Source: Pseudomonadota bacterium
Lineage (GTDB): Bacteria > Desulfobacterota > Binatia > Binatales > Binataceae
Length of the DNA stretch: 58,103 nucleotides
Direction: 5' to 3'
NCBI GenBank assembly: GCA_021324885.1
Contig: JAJPIF010000015.1
Coordinates: forward strand, 1 to 58,103
Part shown: positions 1 through 8,549 of the stretch, piece after piece
Layout: each line of letters opens with the position of its first letter
Position numbering within the stretch: the stretch's first letter is position 1
Translations under genes and position numbers: made by a program
The notes under the pieces: model-generated
Seen by the model: the letters and a program-made list of their open reading frames with translations, nothing else
Database searches by the model: none
What the model was told of the DNA's origin: nothing

Positions 1-288
1 ATTACGCAGAGCGGCAGCACCATCACGGTCAACGGCAGCGGCTTTTCGACCTTGACGGTGATCAATCTGTTCAACACGCAAGCGGGCGGGGTGGTGGTCA
101 ATCTGGGTGGGTTTGGGGCGGACGGCAAACCCAACATCCCGCTGACCATCGTAAGTTCGACCCAGTTCACTTTCACCAAGCCGGTGGGAGCCGCAGCGGG
201 CGCCTCATTCATCCAGGCCTTCAATCCGCCCTTCGTGCCGTTCACCAGCACCGGCAACGACCCCTGCGCCGCCTTCATTTTGAATTGA
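1..288 (+). CDS. C-terminal fragment of a TIG/IPT-like protein
   Basis: The reading frame is open from the first base of the window and stops at 286-288, so only the last 95 residues are seen. The fragment is rich in Gly, Thr, Val and Phe and has alternating beta-strand-like segments (TITVNGSGFS, then VVVNLGGFG, then STQFTFTKP). This is the pattern of an IPT/TIG or Ig-like fold often found in secreted bacterial proteins. It ends five bases before the next gene, which also looks exported, so the two are probably cotranscribed. The family call is by eye only and the function is unknown. Confidence 0.6.
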   Translation: MTQSGSTITVNGSGFSTLTVINLFNTQAGGVVVNLGGFGADGKPNIPLTIVSSTQFTFTKPVGAAAGASFIQAFNPPFVPFTSTGNDPCAAFILN

Positions 289-292
289 GGAT

Positions 293-751
293 GTGAGGCC
301 CATGCGCTTGTTCACAAGAAGGCCCGAACTCAGTTTGAGGTTGGCCAGGCAAGGCTCAAAGGGGCTGGTGATATCGGCTTTGCTGGCGCCGATACTTGGA
401 ATCGCGATCGCATTGGTTAGAGCCGAAGTTCCTGGAGTTTCGGGAGACACCACCGCCGACAGCGAGCTGGGACAGGTCGATTTCATTCACAGCACAGCGG
501 GATTCGTGCGTCCGCAAGCGCTTAATCTCGCCGGCGATAATTCGAGCGCTAACGGCGTCGCGATCGACGAGGCGAGCGGGCATGTGTATGTGGTCGATCC
601 CGCCAACGCGCGCGTCCTCGGATGGCCCAGCGCGTCGGGCTTTCACAATGATTCATACGCCCAGCCCGACGGTAACTCTGCGGATGCCCAGTCTTTCAGC
701 GCGGCGCCCAGCCCAACGCCGACTGCGGTCCCGACGCCCGATCCGATGTAG
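293..751 (+). CDS. Short exported NHL-repeat-like protein, probably truncated
   Basis: The product has 152 residues from a GTG at 293; an ATG at 302 is an alternative start. The N terminus is basic (RLFTRRPELSLRLARQGSK) and is followed by a hydrophobic stretch (ISALLAPILGIAIALV), so it looks like a signal peptide or anchor. Residues of about 75-110 carry one NHL-like blade (NGVAIDEASGHVYVVDPANARVLGW). Proteins of this type normally contain several such blades forming a propeller; here the frame ends in a Pro/Thr tail (SPTPTAVPTPDPM) after one. It is either a decayed gene or a minimal member. It lies directly after the TIG-like gene and converges on the OmpA gene. Confidence 0.55.
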   Translation: MRPMRLFTRRPELSLRLARQGSKGLVISALLAPILGIAIALVRAEVPGVSGDTTADSELGQVDFIHSTAGFVRPQALNLAGDNSSANGVAIDEASGHVYVVDPANARVLGWPSASGFHNDSYAQPDGNSADAQSFSAAPSPTPTAVPTPDPM

Positions 752-775
752 CCACGGCTGCGCGCCGCAGAAATC

Positions 776-1603
776 TCAGCCAGTTGGAGTTTCCACCAGC
801 GGCTCGAGTTCGACGCGGCGATTGATCGCCCGTCCGGCCTCCGTTGTGTTGGGCGCCAGCGGATGCGTCGCGCCCATCCCGACCACGATCAACTGGTCCA
901 ACGCCACGCCCTGGCTGATCAGATATGCTGCGACGGTGGCGGCCCGATCCTGCGAGAGCCTTTCGTTCAGGCGCCTGCTGCCGCGAGAGTCAGTGTAGCC
1001 TTTGACATAGATCCGAAGTCTGGGATGCTCTTTGAGCGCGGCCACGGCGTCGTCCAACGCATGTTTCTGTGCGTCGTTGAGGTCCGAACTTTTTCTGGCA
1101 AAGAACACGCCGCGAAAAGCGATTTCCGGGGCAACCATTACGGGAACTGCAGCGGCCTTCGGTTCGGGCACAGCGGGTGCGCGAGAGGGCGGAACCGGAG
1201 GCGGCTTCACCGGCGCGGATTTTGGTGAGGTCGAGACCGGTTGAGGCGGCTGTGATGGGATCGTTATCTGCGAGGCGCCTGGGGGTAGCGTCGCCCCCTG
1301 TTCTGCGGTGATCGCAGCCGGCTGTGCAAGCGATTGCTGCGCCATCACAGGAGGGGTCGTTTGCGGCGGCGGCTCTTCGAGCGATTCCGAATAATCAACT
1401 AAAGCGCCGGGCGTGCTGCCGGCCTGCGATAGCGGTAGGGCGGTGAACGAGATTGAATTTGGCGCAGCGGGCTCAGCCGCGGCCCCAGCCGTAAGGGAAG
1501 CGCCAGTCATCGTCCCTGGAAGCTTTGCCCGCCACATCGCGCATCCGGGCAGAAACGACAAGGACGCCGCCCCGATCAGGCTCACCGCTTTGACTTTGCG
1601 CAT
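776..1603 (-). CDS. OmpA-family outer-membrane lipoprotein (Pal-like)
   Basis: The protein has 275 residues. Residues 1-21 form a lipoprotein signal peptide ending in LPGC, so Cys21 is the probable lipidated residue. A long Pro/Ala-rich linker follows (about 25-165), then a C-terminal OmpA domain (about 165-270). That domain has the peptidoglycan-binding features KGYTDSRGSRRLNERLSQDRA and GATHPLAPNTTEAGRAINRRVE, including the Asp and Arg that contact diaminopimelate in the family. The likely role is tethering the outer membrane to peptidoglycan. AGGAAG lies six bases before the ATG. The linker is unusually long and Pro-rich for Pal; no tol genes are nearby, so a specific Pal role is not shown. 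Confidence 0.85.
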   Translation of the reverse strand: MRKVKAVSLIGAASLSFLPGCAMWRAKLPGTMTGASLTAGAAAEPAAPNSISFTALPLSQAGSTPGALVDYSESLEEPPPQTTPPVMAQQSLAQPAAITAEQGATLPPGASQITIPSQPPQPVSTSPKSAPVKPPPVPPSRAPAVPEPKAAAVPVMVAPEIAFRGVFFARKSSDLNDAQKHALDDAVAALKEHPRLRIYVKGYTDSRGSRRLNERLSQDRAATVAAYLISQGVALDQLIVVGMGATHPLAPNTTEAGRAINRRVELEPLVETPTG

Positions 1604-1731
1604 TGGTCTTCCTGTCAGTTTTTACACCTGATCAGGAAAACAATTAAGTAGATTCAGCTTAATTTTTGCAAGCGTTGTATGTCGTACTGATTATTACCTG
1701 TCCACATGCGCAGTAGCGCATGAAGGCGCCC
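1604..1731. promoter_or_regulatory. Leader of the OmpA lipoprotein gene with a palindrome
   Basis: This AT-rich gap separates two minus-strand genes. On the minus strand, TTGCAA (1666-1671) followed after 16 bases by TACTTA (1644-1649) is a weak promoter candidate. A perfect 10-base palindrome, CCTGATCAGG, sits at 1627-1636 between that box and the start codon, where an operator would act. All of this is pattern matching. Confidence 0.3.
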
Positions 1732-2532
1732 CTAAACCGGCTTGAAGCGCGGCGGACGTTTCTGCACGAAGGCGAGGACGCCTTCCTTGAAATCGCCCTG
1801 CTTGAACATGCTGAACATGATCGCGGTGCTGTCGTCGGTGGCCATCTGATAATCGCCCGTCAGATGCTGCCAGAGCATGCGCTTGGCCTCCGCCATCGCG
1901 GTCGGCGAACAATTGACCGCGATCTCACGTGCCATCTCGACCGCGGTGCTGACCAACTGGTCGTCGGGCACGACGCGGCTGACCAGCCCCATCGCCATCG
2001 CCTCCTGGGCGTTGATGATGCGCCCGGTCAGCGCCAGGTCCATCGCATGCGACATCCCGATCAGGCGGGGCAGCAGCCAACTGGAACCGTGTTCCACCGA
2101 AAGGCCGCGGCGGACGAAAATCGCGCTCATGCGAGTGCCCTCGCCGGCGATGCGGATATCGAAATGCAGCGCCATACTGAGCCCCATCCCGACACAGTTG
2201 CCGTTGAGCGCGCCGATTATGGGTTTGCGCATCTTCAGCATGAAGCCGAACAGCGAATGGTGATTGATGTCGATCGCGGAGGCCGGCGCCGGCTCGCCTT
2301 TTTTGCGCTCGGCCGCGGCCTGCAACACGCCCATGTCCATCCCGGGACAGAATGACTTCCCGGCGCCGGTTACCACGATCGCGGCGATTGCCGGATCGCG
2401 CTCGGCGTCGGCCATCGCGTCTTTCAGTTCGCCGGCCAAAGTCGGCGTGATGGCGTTCATCCGCTCGGGGCGGTTGAGCGTGATGATTGCGACCTTGTCC
2501 TGCTTGTCGTAGATGATTTCGCTGTAAGCCAT
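1732..2532 (-). CDS. Crotonase-family protein (enoyl-CoA hydratase/isomerase-like)
   Basis: About 266 residues; the ATG at 2532 has GGGAGA six bases upstream and is preferred over the GTG one codon earlier. The crotonase fold is clear: NRPERMNAIT near the N terminus, the first oxyanion-hole segment GKSFCPGMDM, and the second segment NGNCVGMGLSMALHFDIRIA. By eye alignment to rat mitochondrial enoyl-CoA hydratase, the two catalytic glutamates (Glu144 and Glu164) fall on Ser and Phe here, so classical hydratase activity is doubtful. The acyl-CoA thioester-binding fold appears intact. It lies about 120 bases downstream of an SDR on the same strand, consistent with acyl-CoA or related catabolism. 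Substrate unknown. Confidence 0.85.
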   Translation of the reverse strand: MAYSEIIYDKQDKVAIITLNRPERMNAITPTLAGELKDAMADAERDPAIAAIVVTGAGKSFCPGMDMGVLQAAAERKKGEPAPASAIDINHHSLFGFMLKMRKPIIGALNGNCVGMGLSMALHFDIRIAGEGTRMSAIFVRRGLSVEHGSSWLLPRLIGMSHAMDLALTGRIINAQEAMAMGLVSRVVPDDQLVSTAVEMAREIAVNCSPTAMAEAKRMLWQHLTGDYQMATDDSTAIMFSMFKQGDFKEGVLAFVQKRPPRFKPV

Positions 2533-2653
2533 CACACTTCTCCCGCGGGCGGCGTGCCCGCGGCCATTATGCCCAACGCCCCCTCAGCAAAAAAGCACCC
2601 TGCCGCGTCGCTCCAATGCCCACGACGCGCAATTCAGAGCCGCTGCGGCGCAA

Positions 2654-3415
2654 TCAATGCGCGGTGTAGCCGCCGTCAACCGGCAAGGCGACGCCGGTTA
2701 CAAAGGACGCCTCGTCGGAGCACATCCACATCACCGCCTCGGCGATCTCCTCGGGCGTGCCGAGGCGGCCCAGGGGATGCGACTTTTTGTAGGCTTCCTC
2801 CAGCCGCGGATCGCGGTCCAGCCCCTGACGCATCATCGGCGTCATCGTCGAGCCCGGACACACCGCGTTGACGCGGATGTTGCGGTTGGCGTACTCCAGC
2901 GCCGCCGTTTTGGTCAGCCCGACGACGCCATGCTTGGCCGCGCAATAAGCGCCGGTGCGCCGCTCGCCGACCAATCCCATGATCGAGGCGGTGTTGACGA
3001 TAACTCCGCCACCCTGCGCGACCATCTGCGCCAGTTCGTATTTCATGCACAACCACACGCCGGTCAGGTTGATCGCGATCACGCGGTCCCAGTCGTCTTC
3101 GGGAATTTCGCCGATTTTGCCGCCGGCGGGGCTGACACCGGCGTTGTTGAAGCCGAAATCTAGGCGGCCGTAATTTTTCACCACCTGCTCGACCATCGAC
3201 TTGACCTGGGCGGAGTTGGAAACGTCGCACCTGACACTGAAAGCCTCGCCGCCGCCCTCTTTGATCCTCGCAACGGTCTGATCGCATCCATCAAGATTGA
3301 CGTCGGCGACCGCCACCTTCGCTCCCTCGCGCGCGAAGATCAGCGATGCGGCGCGCCCGATACCCGAGCCGCCCCCCGTGACCAGCGCCACTTTGTCCTG
3401 AACCAATCCCGCCAT
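2654..3415 (-). CDS. SDR-family NAD(P)-dependent oxidoreductase
   Basis: A classical short-chain dehydrogenase of 253 residues. Visible features: cofactor-binding TGGGSGIG (13-20), Asp38 at the end of strand 2 (AVADVN), which favours NAD over NADP, NNAG (90-93), and the catalytic set Asn115, Ser144, Tyr157, Lys161 (AYCAAK). The C-terminal FVTGVALPVDGGY signature is present. The start has a strong GGGAGGA ribosome-binding site. It is upstream of the crotonase on the same strand and may act on a hydroxyacyl or alcohol substrate in the same pathway. Substrate cannot be told from sequence. Confidence 0.9.
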   Translation of the reverse strand: MAGLVQDKVALVTGGGSGIGRAASLIFAREGAKVAVADVNLDGCDQTVARIKEGGGEAFSVRCDVSNSAQVKSMVEQVVKNYGRLDFGFNNAGVSPAGGKIGEIPEDDWDRVIAINLTGVWLCMKYELAQMVAQGGGVIVNTASIMGLVGERRTGAYCAAKHGVVGLTKTAALEYANRNIRVNAVCPGSTMTPMMRQGLDRDPRLEEAYKKSHPLGRLGTPEEIAEAVMWMCSDEASFVTGVALPVDGGYTAH

Positions 3416-3567
3416 GCGATCCTCCCTGGCAGCCGGCGACGTCGATCATTGCGCTCGGCTTGCACGGTGGAAACTTGCCACAGTTCAGGCCCGATGGCGA
3501 GTCTGCTGCCGGACCAATCAGCTGGTCCAACTCCGGATGCGGCGAGGGCGGTGGCTGGATCGATTAC

Positions 3568-4005
3568 CTATTGGAGCTTTGGTGGAGTGGCGGTGCGGGC
3601 GAGAAAGCCGCAGGCGGCAAGTTCCTGGCCGTCTACCACGAACGCCACCGCGTATTTGCCCGGCCGCGGGATGGTCATCCCGTTGATCACCAGGTCGATG
3701 TTGGAGATGTACGTCCCGGTCAGTTCATCGCGGCCCTCGGTCAGCAATTGTCCCGCCAGTTCGGTGTTGAAGTCGCCCTCTTCGCTGCCAATGCGCAAGG
3801 TGACGCTATGCGGCCCCTCATTGGGCACCCCGACTTTTGCAAAGATATGGAAAGAAGGCAGCGGCGCCGTATACGCAGACACATTGAAAGTGTCGAAGAT
3901 CCCCATCAGGCTGACCTTTCCTCCCACCTCATGACGAACGTCATCGCATAACACCGCCAGCAGGATTTGAGCTTTTTCCATGTCATGCAGGCCGCGCAGT
4001 GCCAC
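3568..4005 (-). CDS. Conserved hypothetical protein, DUF6941-like
   Basis: About 145 residues. The chosen start is the GTG at 4005 because GGAGGA lies about six bases upstream; the ATG at 3981 (MEKAQILLAVLCDD) has no good site. The product has no signal peptide or membrane segment. Its pattern is a short all-beta protein: LLAVLCDDVRHEVGGKVSLMGIFD at the start, then FHIFAKV and TLRIG strands, and PGKYAVAFVVDGQEL near the end. It resembles the small DUF6941-type family of unknown function; that match is from memory. It is the last chromosomal-looking gene before the phage block. Confidence 0.6.
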   Translation of the reverse strand: MALRGLHDMEKAQILLAVLCDDVRHEVGGKVSLMGIFDTFNVSAYTAPLPSFHIFAKVGVPNEGPHSVTLRIGSEEGDFNTELAGQLLTEGRDELTGTYISNIDLVINGMTIPRPGKYAVAFVVDGQELAACGFLARTATPPKLQ

Positions 4006-4119
4006 AGCCGATCCTCCGCGCGTCAATATAGCGCGGCCGGATCGGATTATCGAAACGGTCAACACATCTGCGCTTCGATTCGTTCTCTGAACCCGTACCC
4101 CGCGCGGCCCGCATCCCGC

Positions 4120-4290
4120 TCAATGGCCGCCGTCTTTGGCCGAAATCAGACCGACGCCGCCGGCGGCGCCCAACAATGCCGTCAGGTCGGCCACGCTCAG
4201 CGCGCCCATCAGTCCGTGCGCAACGACCATCAGCAGCGACGCCGCCAGCATCAGGTAGCCCGTGATAGTAGTTTTCGGATTACTCAACAT
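4120..4290 (-). CDS. Small holin-like membrane protein
   Basis: A 56-residue product starting at the ATG at 4290, which has an excellent GGGGG ribosome-binding site. It contains two hydrophobic segments (GYLMLAASLLMVVAHGLMG and LTALLGAAGGVGLISA) and a short charged tail (KDGGH). Size, topology and position next to an endolysin suggest a phage holin or accessory lysis protein. No family can be named. A longer in-frame extension upstream is low-complexity Arg/Lys/Phe sequence made by a repeat element and is not believed. Confidence 0.6.
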   Translation of the reverse strand: MLSNPKTTITGYLMLAASLLMVVAHGLMGALSVADLTALLGAAGGVGLISAKDGGH

Positions 4291-4327
4291 CGTTTCCCCC
4301 TTTTTATTAATGAACTCAACCCAACAT

Positions 4328-4427
4328 GAGCGAGGAGTAACGGAAAAGAAGCGAGAAGTGAGAGAAAAAAAGCGCAACAGCCGCTTCTCTCGCTTTTTCC
4401 CATTTCGCCTCTCACTACTCACTGCTC
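4328..4427. repeat. Dispersed intergenic inverted repeat, copy A
   Basis: About 100 bases between the endolysin and holin-like genes. On the minus strand the left arm begins at the endolysin stop codon (GAGCAGTGAGTAGTGAGAGG) and the right arm contains CTCTCACTTCTCGCTTC. The arms are imperfectly complementary (for example GTGAGAG against CTCTCAC), giving a long hairpin. The right arm matches those of copies B and C. Confidence 0.7.
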
Positions 4428-4854
4428 ATGCCGCATGTTCCAGGTCAATCAAATGCAAATACCAGTAGCTGACGTTGCGGCACCAATTGCGGTTCAGCCC
4501 CTCCGGATCATTCGATGCGCCATTGGGGGCCCAGATACCGGCAAACCATGAGATGAACTCCCGCCCGTAGGTTACCGTCTGCTTGCCATCGGGCGTGTCG
4601 TGCAGTTCCAAAGCCGCGTTTTGCGCATCGTACTCGACCAGACGATGGCGCACGGTCTGGCAGCAGACTTCAAGCTGAGCCGTATAGGTCGGCGCGTTGA
4701 CGCTGAGCACGCCAAACTCCCGCCCGGGACCTCCGTCCTCGGCCTTGCGGATCGCCGCCACGAAATGCCAGTCGAGCCCGTAACGGGCCGCGGCAATCTT
4801 GATCAACGCGACTTCATCCAGCCATGCGGCCGGCGTCCATTCAGGATTGCCCAT
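4426..4854 (-). CDS. Putative phage endolysin (lysozyme/transglycosylase-like)
   Basis: About 142 residues from the ATG at 4854, chosen because a GGGAGG site lies five bases upstream; the ATG at 4869 has its site too close. No signal peptide. The segment ALIKIAAARYGLDWHFVAAIRKAEDGG, with a conserved-looking Glu, followed by FGVLS and the C-terminal FISWFAGIWAPNG and GLNRNWCRNVSYWY, resembles small phage cell-wall hydrolases with a lysozyme-like fold. The Glu in RKAEDGG is the best catalytic candidate. The start overlaps the end of the upstream membrane protein by 14 bases, as in lysis cassettes. Enzyme class is inferred. Confidence 0.55.
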   Translation of the reverse strand: MGNPEWTPAAWLDEVALIKIAAARYGLDWHFVAAIRKAEDGGPGREFGVLSVNAPTYTAQLEVCCQTVRHRLVEYDAQNAALELHDTPDGKQTVTYGREFISWFAGIWAPNGASNDPEGLNRNWCRNVSYWYLHLIDLEHAA

Positions 4855-5143
4855 CAACCTCCCTCCCATTCCTCCATCGCAGTTCGCTCACGGTCTCAAG
4901 CCGGGTGACTGCCGCCTCCTGCCGCGAGGTTATTTTCTCGGCGCGGTTGACGACCGACTCATGGCGTTCGACCACGTGGCGAATACCGGCGACCAGCTTG
5001 TCGGCGAACTCGTCCATGATCTTGCGAAAGACTTCGAGCAGGCGCAGGGCGTAGCGCGGCGCCAGCACTACCAGGAGCAGCAGCAATGCGGCGGGAAAGC
5101 CGACCTGCTGTATTATCTTTACCATATGGTCAAGAGGGTCCAT
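4841..5143 (-). CDS. Phage lysis-cassette protein: one TM segment plus coiled coil
   Basis: 100 residues from the ATG at 5143, which has AGGGA upstream; the ATG at 5125 has no site. Residues of about 8-30 (IIQQVGFPAALLLLLVVLAP) form one membrane segment. Residues of about 38-90 are charged and helical with heptad character (EVFRKIMDEFADKLVAGIRHVVERHESVVNRAEKI is the core). This topology fits a holin-like, XhlA/BhlA-like or spanin-like protein. The gene overlaps the endolysin start, so the two are translationally linked. Confidence 0.6.
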   Translation of the reverse strand: MDPLDHMVKIIQQVGFPAALLLLLVVLAPRYALRLLEVFRKIMDEFADKLVAGIRHVVERHESVVNRAEKITSRQEAAVTRLETVSELRWRNGREVDGQS

Positions 5144-5183
5144 CCGCTGTCCCTATGCGTTGCCCGCGACTGGGCCGTATCGT

Positions 5184-8100
5184 TCAGTGAATCTTCCAGG
5201 CGCTGCCGTCACAAAATACCGGGCAGCTCACCGAGCCGCCGCCCGCCGGGGCGGCGCCGTACGAGCAGGCGGCGTTGTTGTCGGTAACCGCCATCCAGCT
5301 GAACCGGTTCGACGAGTTGCAGGCTCCCAGACCGCTGACCGTGGTGCTGCCCACGACCAGGCTGCCGCTTCCCGAAATACTCAGTCCCGAAGTGACTAGT
5401 CCGCCTCCGAGCAGAGTGAACGCGCCGGCGTTGGTGATCCCGAAATCCAGGCTTTGCGCGCCGTTGCTGCCCATCCACAGCGCGCCGGTGCCCGCGGTTC
5501 GCGCCGCCGAGAGGTCACCCGCTCTTGCACCCAGGGCGGCCGCGCCTGCGGAAAGTACTCCGGCCACCGCCGCGTTCCCGGTGCTGTTGAAGCTCGGCAG
5601 CCCGCGGCCCAGGCTGGCGTCGGCGGTGGCGTCGCTGAACGAATTGGAACCCAGTACCGGCACCCCAATCGAGTTGGCGGGGATACTCATCGCCAGCTTT
5701 TCCGTTCCGGTCCCGCCGTTGGCCGCAGTGCGATAGATGTTGTAGCTATCTGCGCCAATCACGGGAAAGATGGCTCCAGACACGAACACTCCGCCAACTC
5801 CGATGTTGCCGGCGCAGGAGACCGACGATTCGGAGGACGAGGCCAGAGTTTCGCCGCTGCCGCTGACGGCGGTATAGCGGTACAAATAGGTATTGTTGGC
5901 CGGCGATCCGCCGTCGCTGCAGGAAAGCTGGAATGGCCCGCCCGACGGGTTGGAGAGCTGCTGAACCGTCAAAGGACCGCCGAATTCACGCAACTTGCCG
6001 GGTAAGTCGTATCGCAAATCATCGGCGCCGGCCGGATCGCCGTTGACCAGGGCATTGATGAAATACTCTCCGATGCCCTGGTTGCCGACGTTGCCGTTGG
6101 GGCCCGGCAAACGTTGCATGTCTATGTATGTAATCTGGCGTGAATCGCCGCCCGCGACCGCGACATTGAAGTTCGGCTTGGTGATTCCCCGGCAGCCGCG
6201 GCAAAGAAACGTGCGCGACGCGGTGCCGGTGACGCCCAAATCGACGATCGGAACAGTCGACGGCGGCGCCTGCTCGGAGTTTACCAGCCGGAAGTCGTTT
6301 CCGATGAAGGTGAAATCCGCATTATTGCCCGCGATGAAATCCGAGTTGTAGGGCAACTGATTGGTCGCATCCCAGTCCGAGTCGGTAAGCACCAGCGTCC
6401 CGCCCGCATTGCCGCCGCTGCCGGCAAAAAGGGCAAGCTGGGCAAAGGCCGTAGCAGTGCCTGTGTTGAGCCAGTTGATTCCATTGTCCGCGGTTGCATG
6501 ATAGGCGATTCCACCGCTGCTCCCCCCGTTCGAACCCGTTTGATTGTAGGTAAACTGGTTCGCGGCGGGAACCGAGGTTATGGTGAAAGCACCGTCGAAA
6601 CTCGGATCCGAAACATTGACTATTCCCACCAGTTGCCCGACTGAGAAATCATGCGTGCTGGCGGTGGTCACCGTAACCACATTGGAGTTGCGGGACACGG
6701 TGCTGATAGTGAAGTTCGTGCTTTGCGTGGTCCACGCCGGTTGGGAAGCGCCACTGATTCCCGAATTGCCGGCGATTTCAAAGTTGCCGTTGCTGTCCTT
6801 GATTACAAAATTCTTCGGATACGTGAATCCCGGGTTCCACGGCGGCGCAATCGTCGTGGGACCATCGGTTTCGTCGCTGTAGTTTCTTATCGTGAGGTAA
6901 GCGGCCTGACCCAGGAAGAAGCTCAGCGCGGACTGGAGATCCTCGATTTGGGTGAACTCGATCTGGCTGAACCCGGCGTGAGCGTCGATACAGATGCCGT
7001 CGCGATTGCAATGCAGATTGCGCACGCTCCACTCGATCGCCTGATTCTGTCCAAATTGAATCCCGTAGATACCGTGAGTGACCGTGACATTTTCGACGAT
7101 GTTGCGATCATCCTGAGTGCCGCTCGGATCCGCTTCGATACCAGCTCCGACAGTCGGGTTTCCCCCGCCTGCGCCAGGCATACCCAGTTCGGACAGGTCG
7201 CCGCAGTAGATATTGGAAATGACGTTGAAGCTGTTCGGATGACCGGTCAGATTCCCGCTGCTGTTGTTTAGCAAATCCACGCAGGCGCTGGGCATCGTGC
7301 TCGCCTGGTCGCTGCCCATGATCGCGAAATCGTGCACCCGCGCTCCATAGCTGTCGACGATCTGGATGACCGGCTGATTGCCGCCAGCCCATACGATCAC
7401 CGTTCCACTCCCGTTGGGAGTGAGATTTGCGCCCGCGCCCTGACCCGCAAACTCTTCGCTGCGCCCGGCCACGGTCAGGGTCGTGGTGGTCATGATCACG
7501 CCACCGGGGACTTTCACCACTCCGGAGTTGTTAAGCGCCACCGCCTGGAGGGCCGTGTTGACCGCGGCCCCATCGTCCGTCCCGATGAACGCGGACGCAT
7601 TGCTCTGAGTCGGCCCGGGATACGGCGCGCTCAGGACCGCCGAGGGCGCCGCCACCGCGGTTATTGTTCCAGTGAACGTCCGCACGCTGGCGAGACCGTT
7701 GGACGCGGTCCAGATAACGATCAGCTTTCCGATGTCCGCCGAGGTGAATTTCGCGCTGTTGGAAGTGACTGACGTGGAACCGTTGACCACGCTCAAATCG
7801 CTCACGCGGCGCGCGTCGAGCTTGGCGCCGTACTGCATCGGATTGAATTCGTTGTTGACGTTGTAATCGGAAATCGAGAACGGCCCGCCCGAACTTTTCC
7901 CCGTGATGTTGCCGCCCGCGGCTATCCCGTTGATCGCCAGCGTGCCGTCGGCGGCAAGCGCGGCGTCCCCGGTGATCGATTCCGGCTGCCAAAGGTTCGC
8001 TCCAATGCTGAATATGGGCACCTGCGCATCCGCCGGCGCCGTCGGCGAAAAGCCAAAACCCTGGATGGCGCTGACCTTGCCCGGCTGCAGGACTGCGGTG

Positions 8101-8549
8101 CCGACGGATCCCGTGGCCGGATTGGTCACGGACAATCCATAATCGCCGCCGCTGGCGATGGACAAGGCGGAGATTACTGACGGAGGATCATTGTTGGCCA
8201 GAATCAGGGTCGCCAGATCGGCCGTCGCCGCCAGGGGTATTTGGATCTGTACCGGCTGCCCGCTGCCAACCGTGACCTGTACGATCGCGCCCTGCGGCAG
8301 CGTGACGCCCGCCGGCAGATTGCCCTGCGAGTCGGTGAAAACCGAAAAGGAAGAGGGCGGAATCACCGTGCCCCCGAACGACTGGGTCGAAATAGTTTGA
8401 AAGAAAACCTGCGCGTTGGCTCCAGCCTGTCCGTCGATCAGCGTGAGATTGCCGGTCAAGGTGCACAGATTGACCGCCGCGGCCATGCCGCCGGCCAGCA
8501 CAGTTGCGAAAACCGCGGCGGCCGCCGCTTTCGTTCGCCGACACCACAT
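5184..8549 (-). CDS. Phage tailspike with pectate-lyase-like beta-helix
   Basis: 1121 residues. The start is secure: ATG at 8549 with AAGGGGGG upstream. The first ~25 residues (MWCRRTKAAAAAVFATVLAG, then GMAAA) look like a Sec signal peptide, unusual for a virion protein. Residues of about 25-110 form a beta-rich head-binding-like region. Around residue 226 the beta-helix entry appears (NEFNPMQYGAKLDARRVSD), with DDGAAVNTALQAVALNNSGVV near 330, the hallmark of pectate-lyase-3-type tailspikes that bind or cleave surface polysaccharide. The middle is Asn/Gly/Thr/Ser-rich, and residues of about 870-960 look like a fibronectin-type module. It is the receptor-binding candidate. Confidence 0.8.
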   Translation of the reverse strand: MWCRRTKAAAAAVFATVLAGGMAAAVNLCTLTGNLTLIDGQAGANAQVFFQTISTQSFGGTVIPPSSFSVFTDSQGNLPAGVTLPQGAIVQVTVGSGQPVQIQIPLAATADLATLILANNDPPSVISALSIASGGDYGLSVTNPATGSVGTAVLQPGKVSAIQGFGFSPTAPADAQVPIFSIGANLWQPESITGDAALAADGTLAINGIAAGGNITGKSSGGPFSISDYNVNNEFNPMQYGAKLDARRVSDLSVVNGSTSVTSNSAKFTSADIGKLIVIWTASNGLASVRTFTGTITAVAAPSAVLSAPYPGPTQSNASAFIGTDDGAAVNTALQAVALNNSGVVKVPGGVIMTTTTLTVAGRSEEFAGQGAGANLTPNGSGTVIVWAGGNQPVIQIVDSYGARVHDFAIMGSDQASTMPSACVDLLNNSSGNLTGHPNSFNVISNIYCGDLSELGMPGAGGGNPTVGAGIEADPSGTQDDRNIVENVTVTHGIYGIQFGQNQAIEWSVRNLHCNRDGICIDAHAGFSQIEFTQIEDLQSALSFFLGQAAYLTIRNYSDETDGPTTIAPPWNPGFTYPKNFVIKDSNGNFEIAGNSGISGASQPAWTTQSTNFTISTVSRNSNVVTVTTASTHDFSVGQLVGIVNVSDPSFDGAFTITSVPAANQFTYNQTGSNGGSSGGIAYHATADNGINWLNTGTATAFAQLALFAGSGGNAGGTLVLTDSDWDATNQLPYNSDFIAGNNADFTFIGNDFRLVNSEQAPPSTVPIVDLGVTGTASRTFLCRGCRGITKPNFNVAVAGGDSRQITYIDMQRLPGPNGNVGNQGIGEYFINALVNGDPAGADDLRYDLPGKLREFGGPLTVQQLSNPSGGPFQLSCSDGGSPANNTYLYRYTAVSGSGETLASSSESSVSCAGNIGVGGVFVSGAIFPVIGADSYNIYRTAANGGTGTEKLAMSIPANSIGVPVLGSNSFSDATADASLGRGLPSFNSTGNAAVAGVLSAGAAALGARAGDLSAARTAGTGALWMGSNGAQSLDFGITNAGAFTLLGGGLVTSGLSISGSGSLVVGSTTVSGLGACNSSNRFSWMAVTDNNAACSYGAAPAGGGSVSCPVFCDGSAWKIH

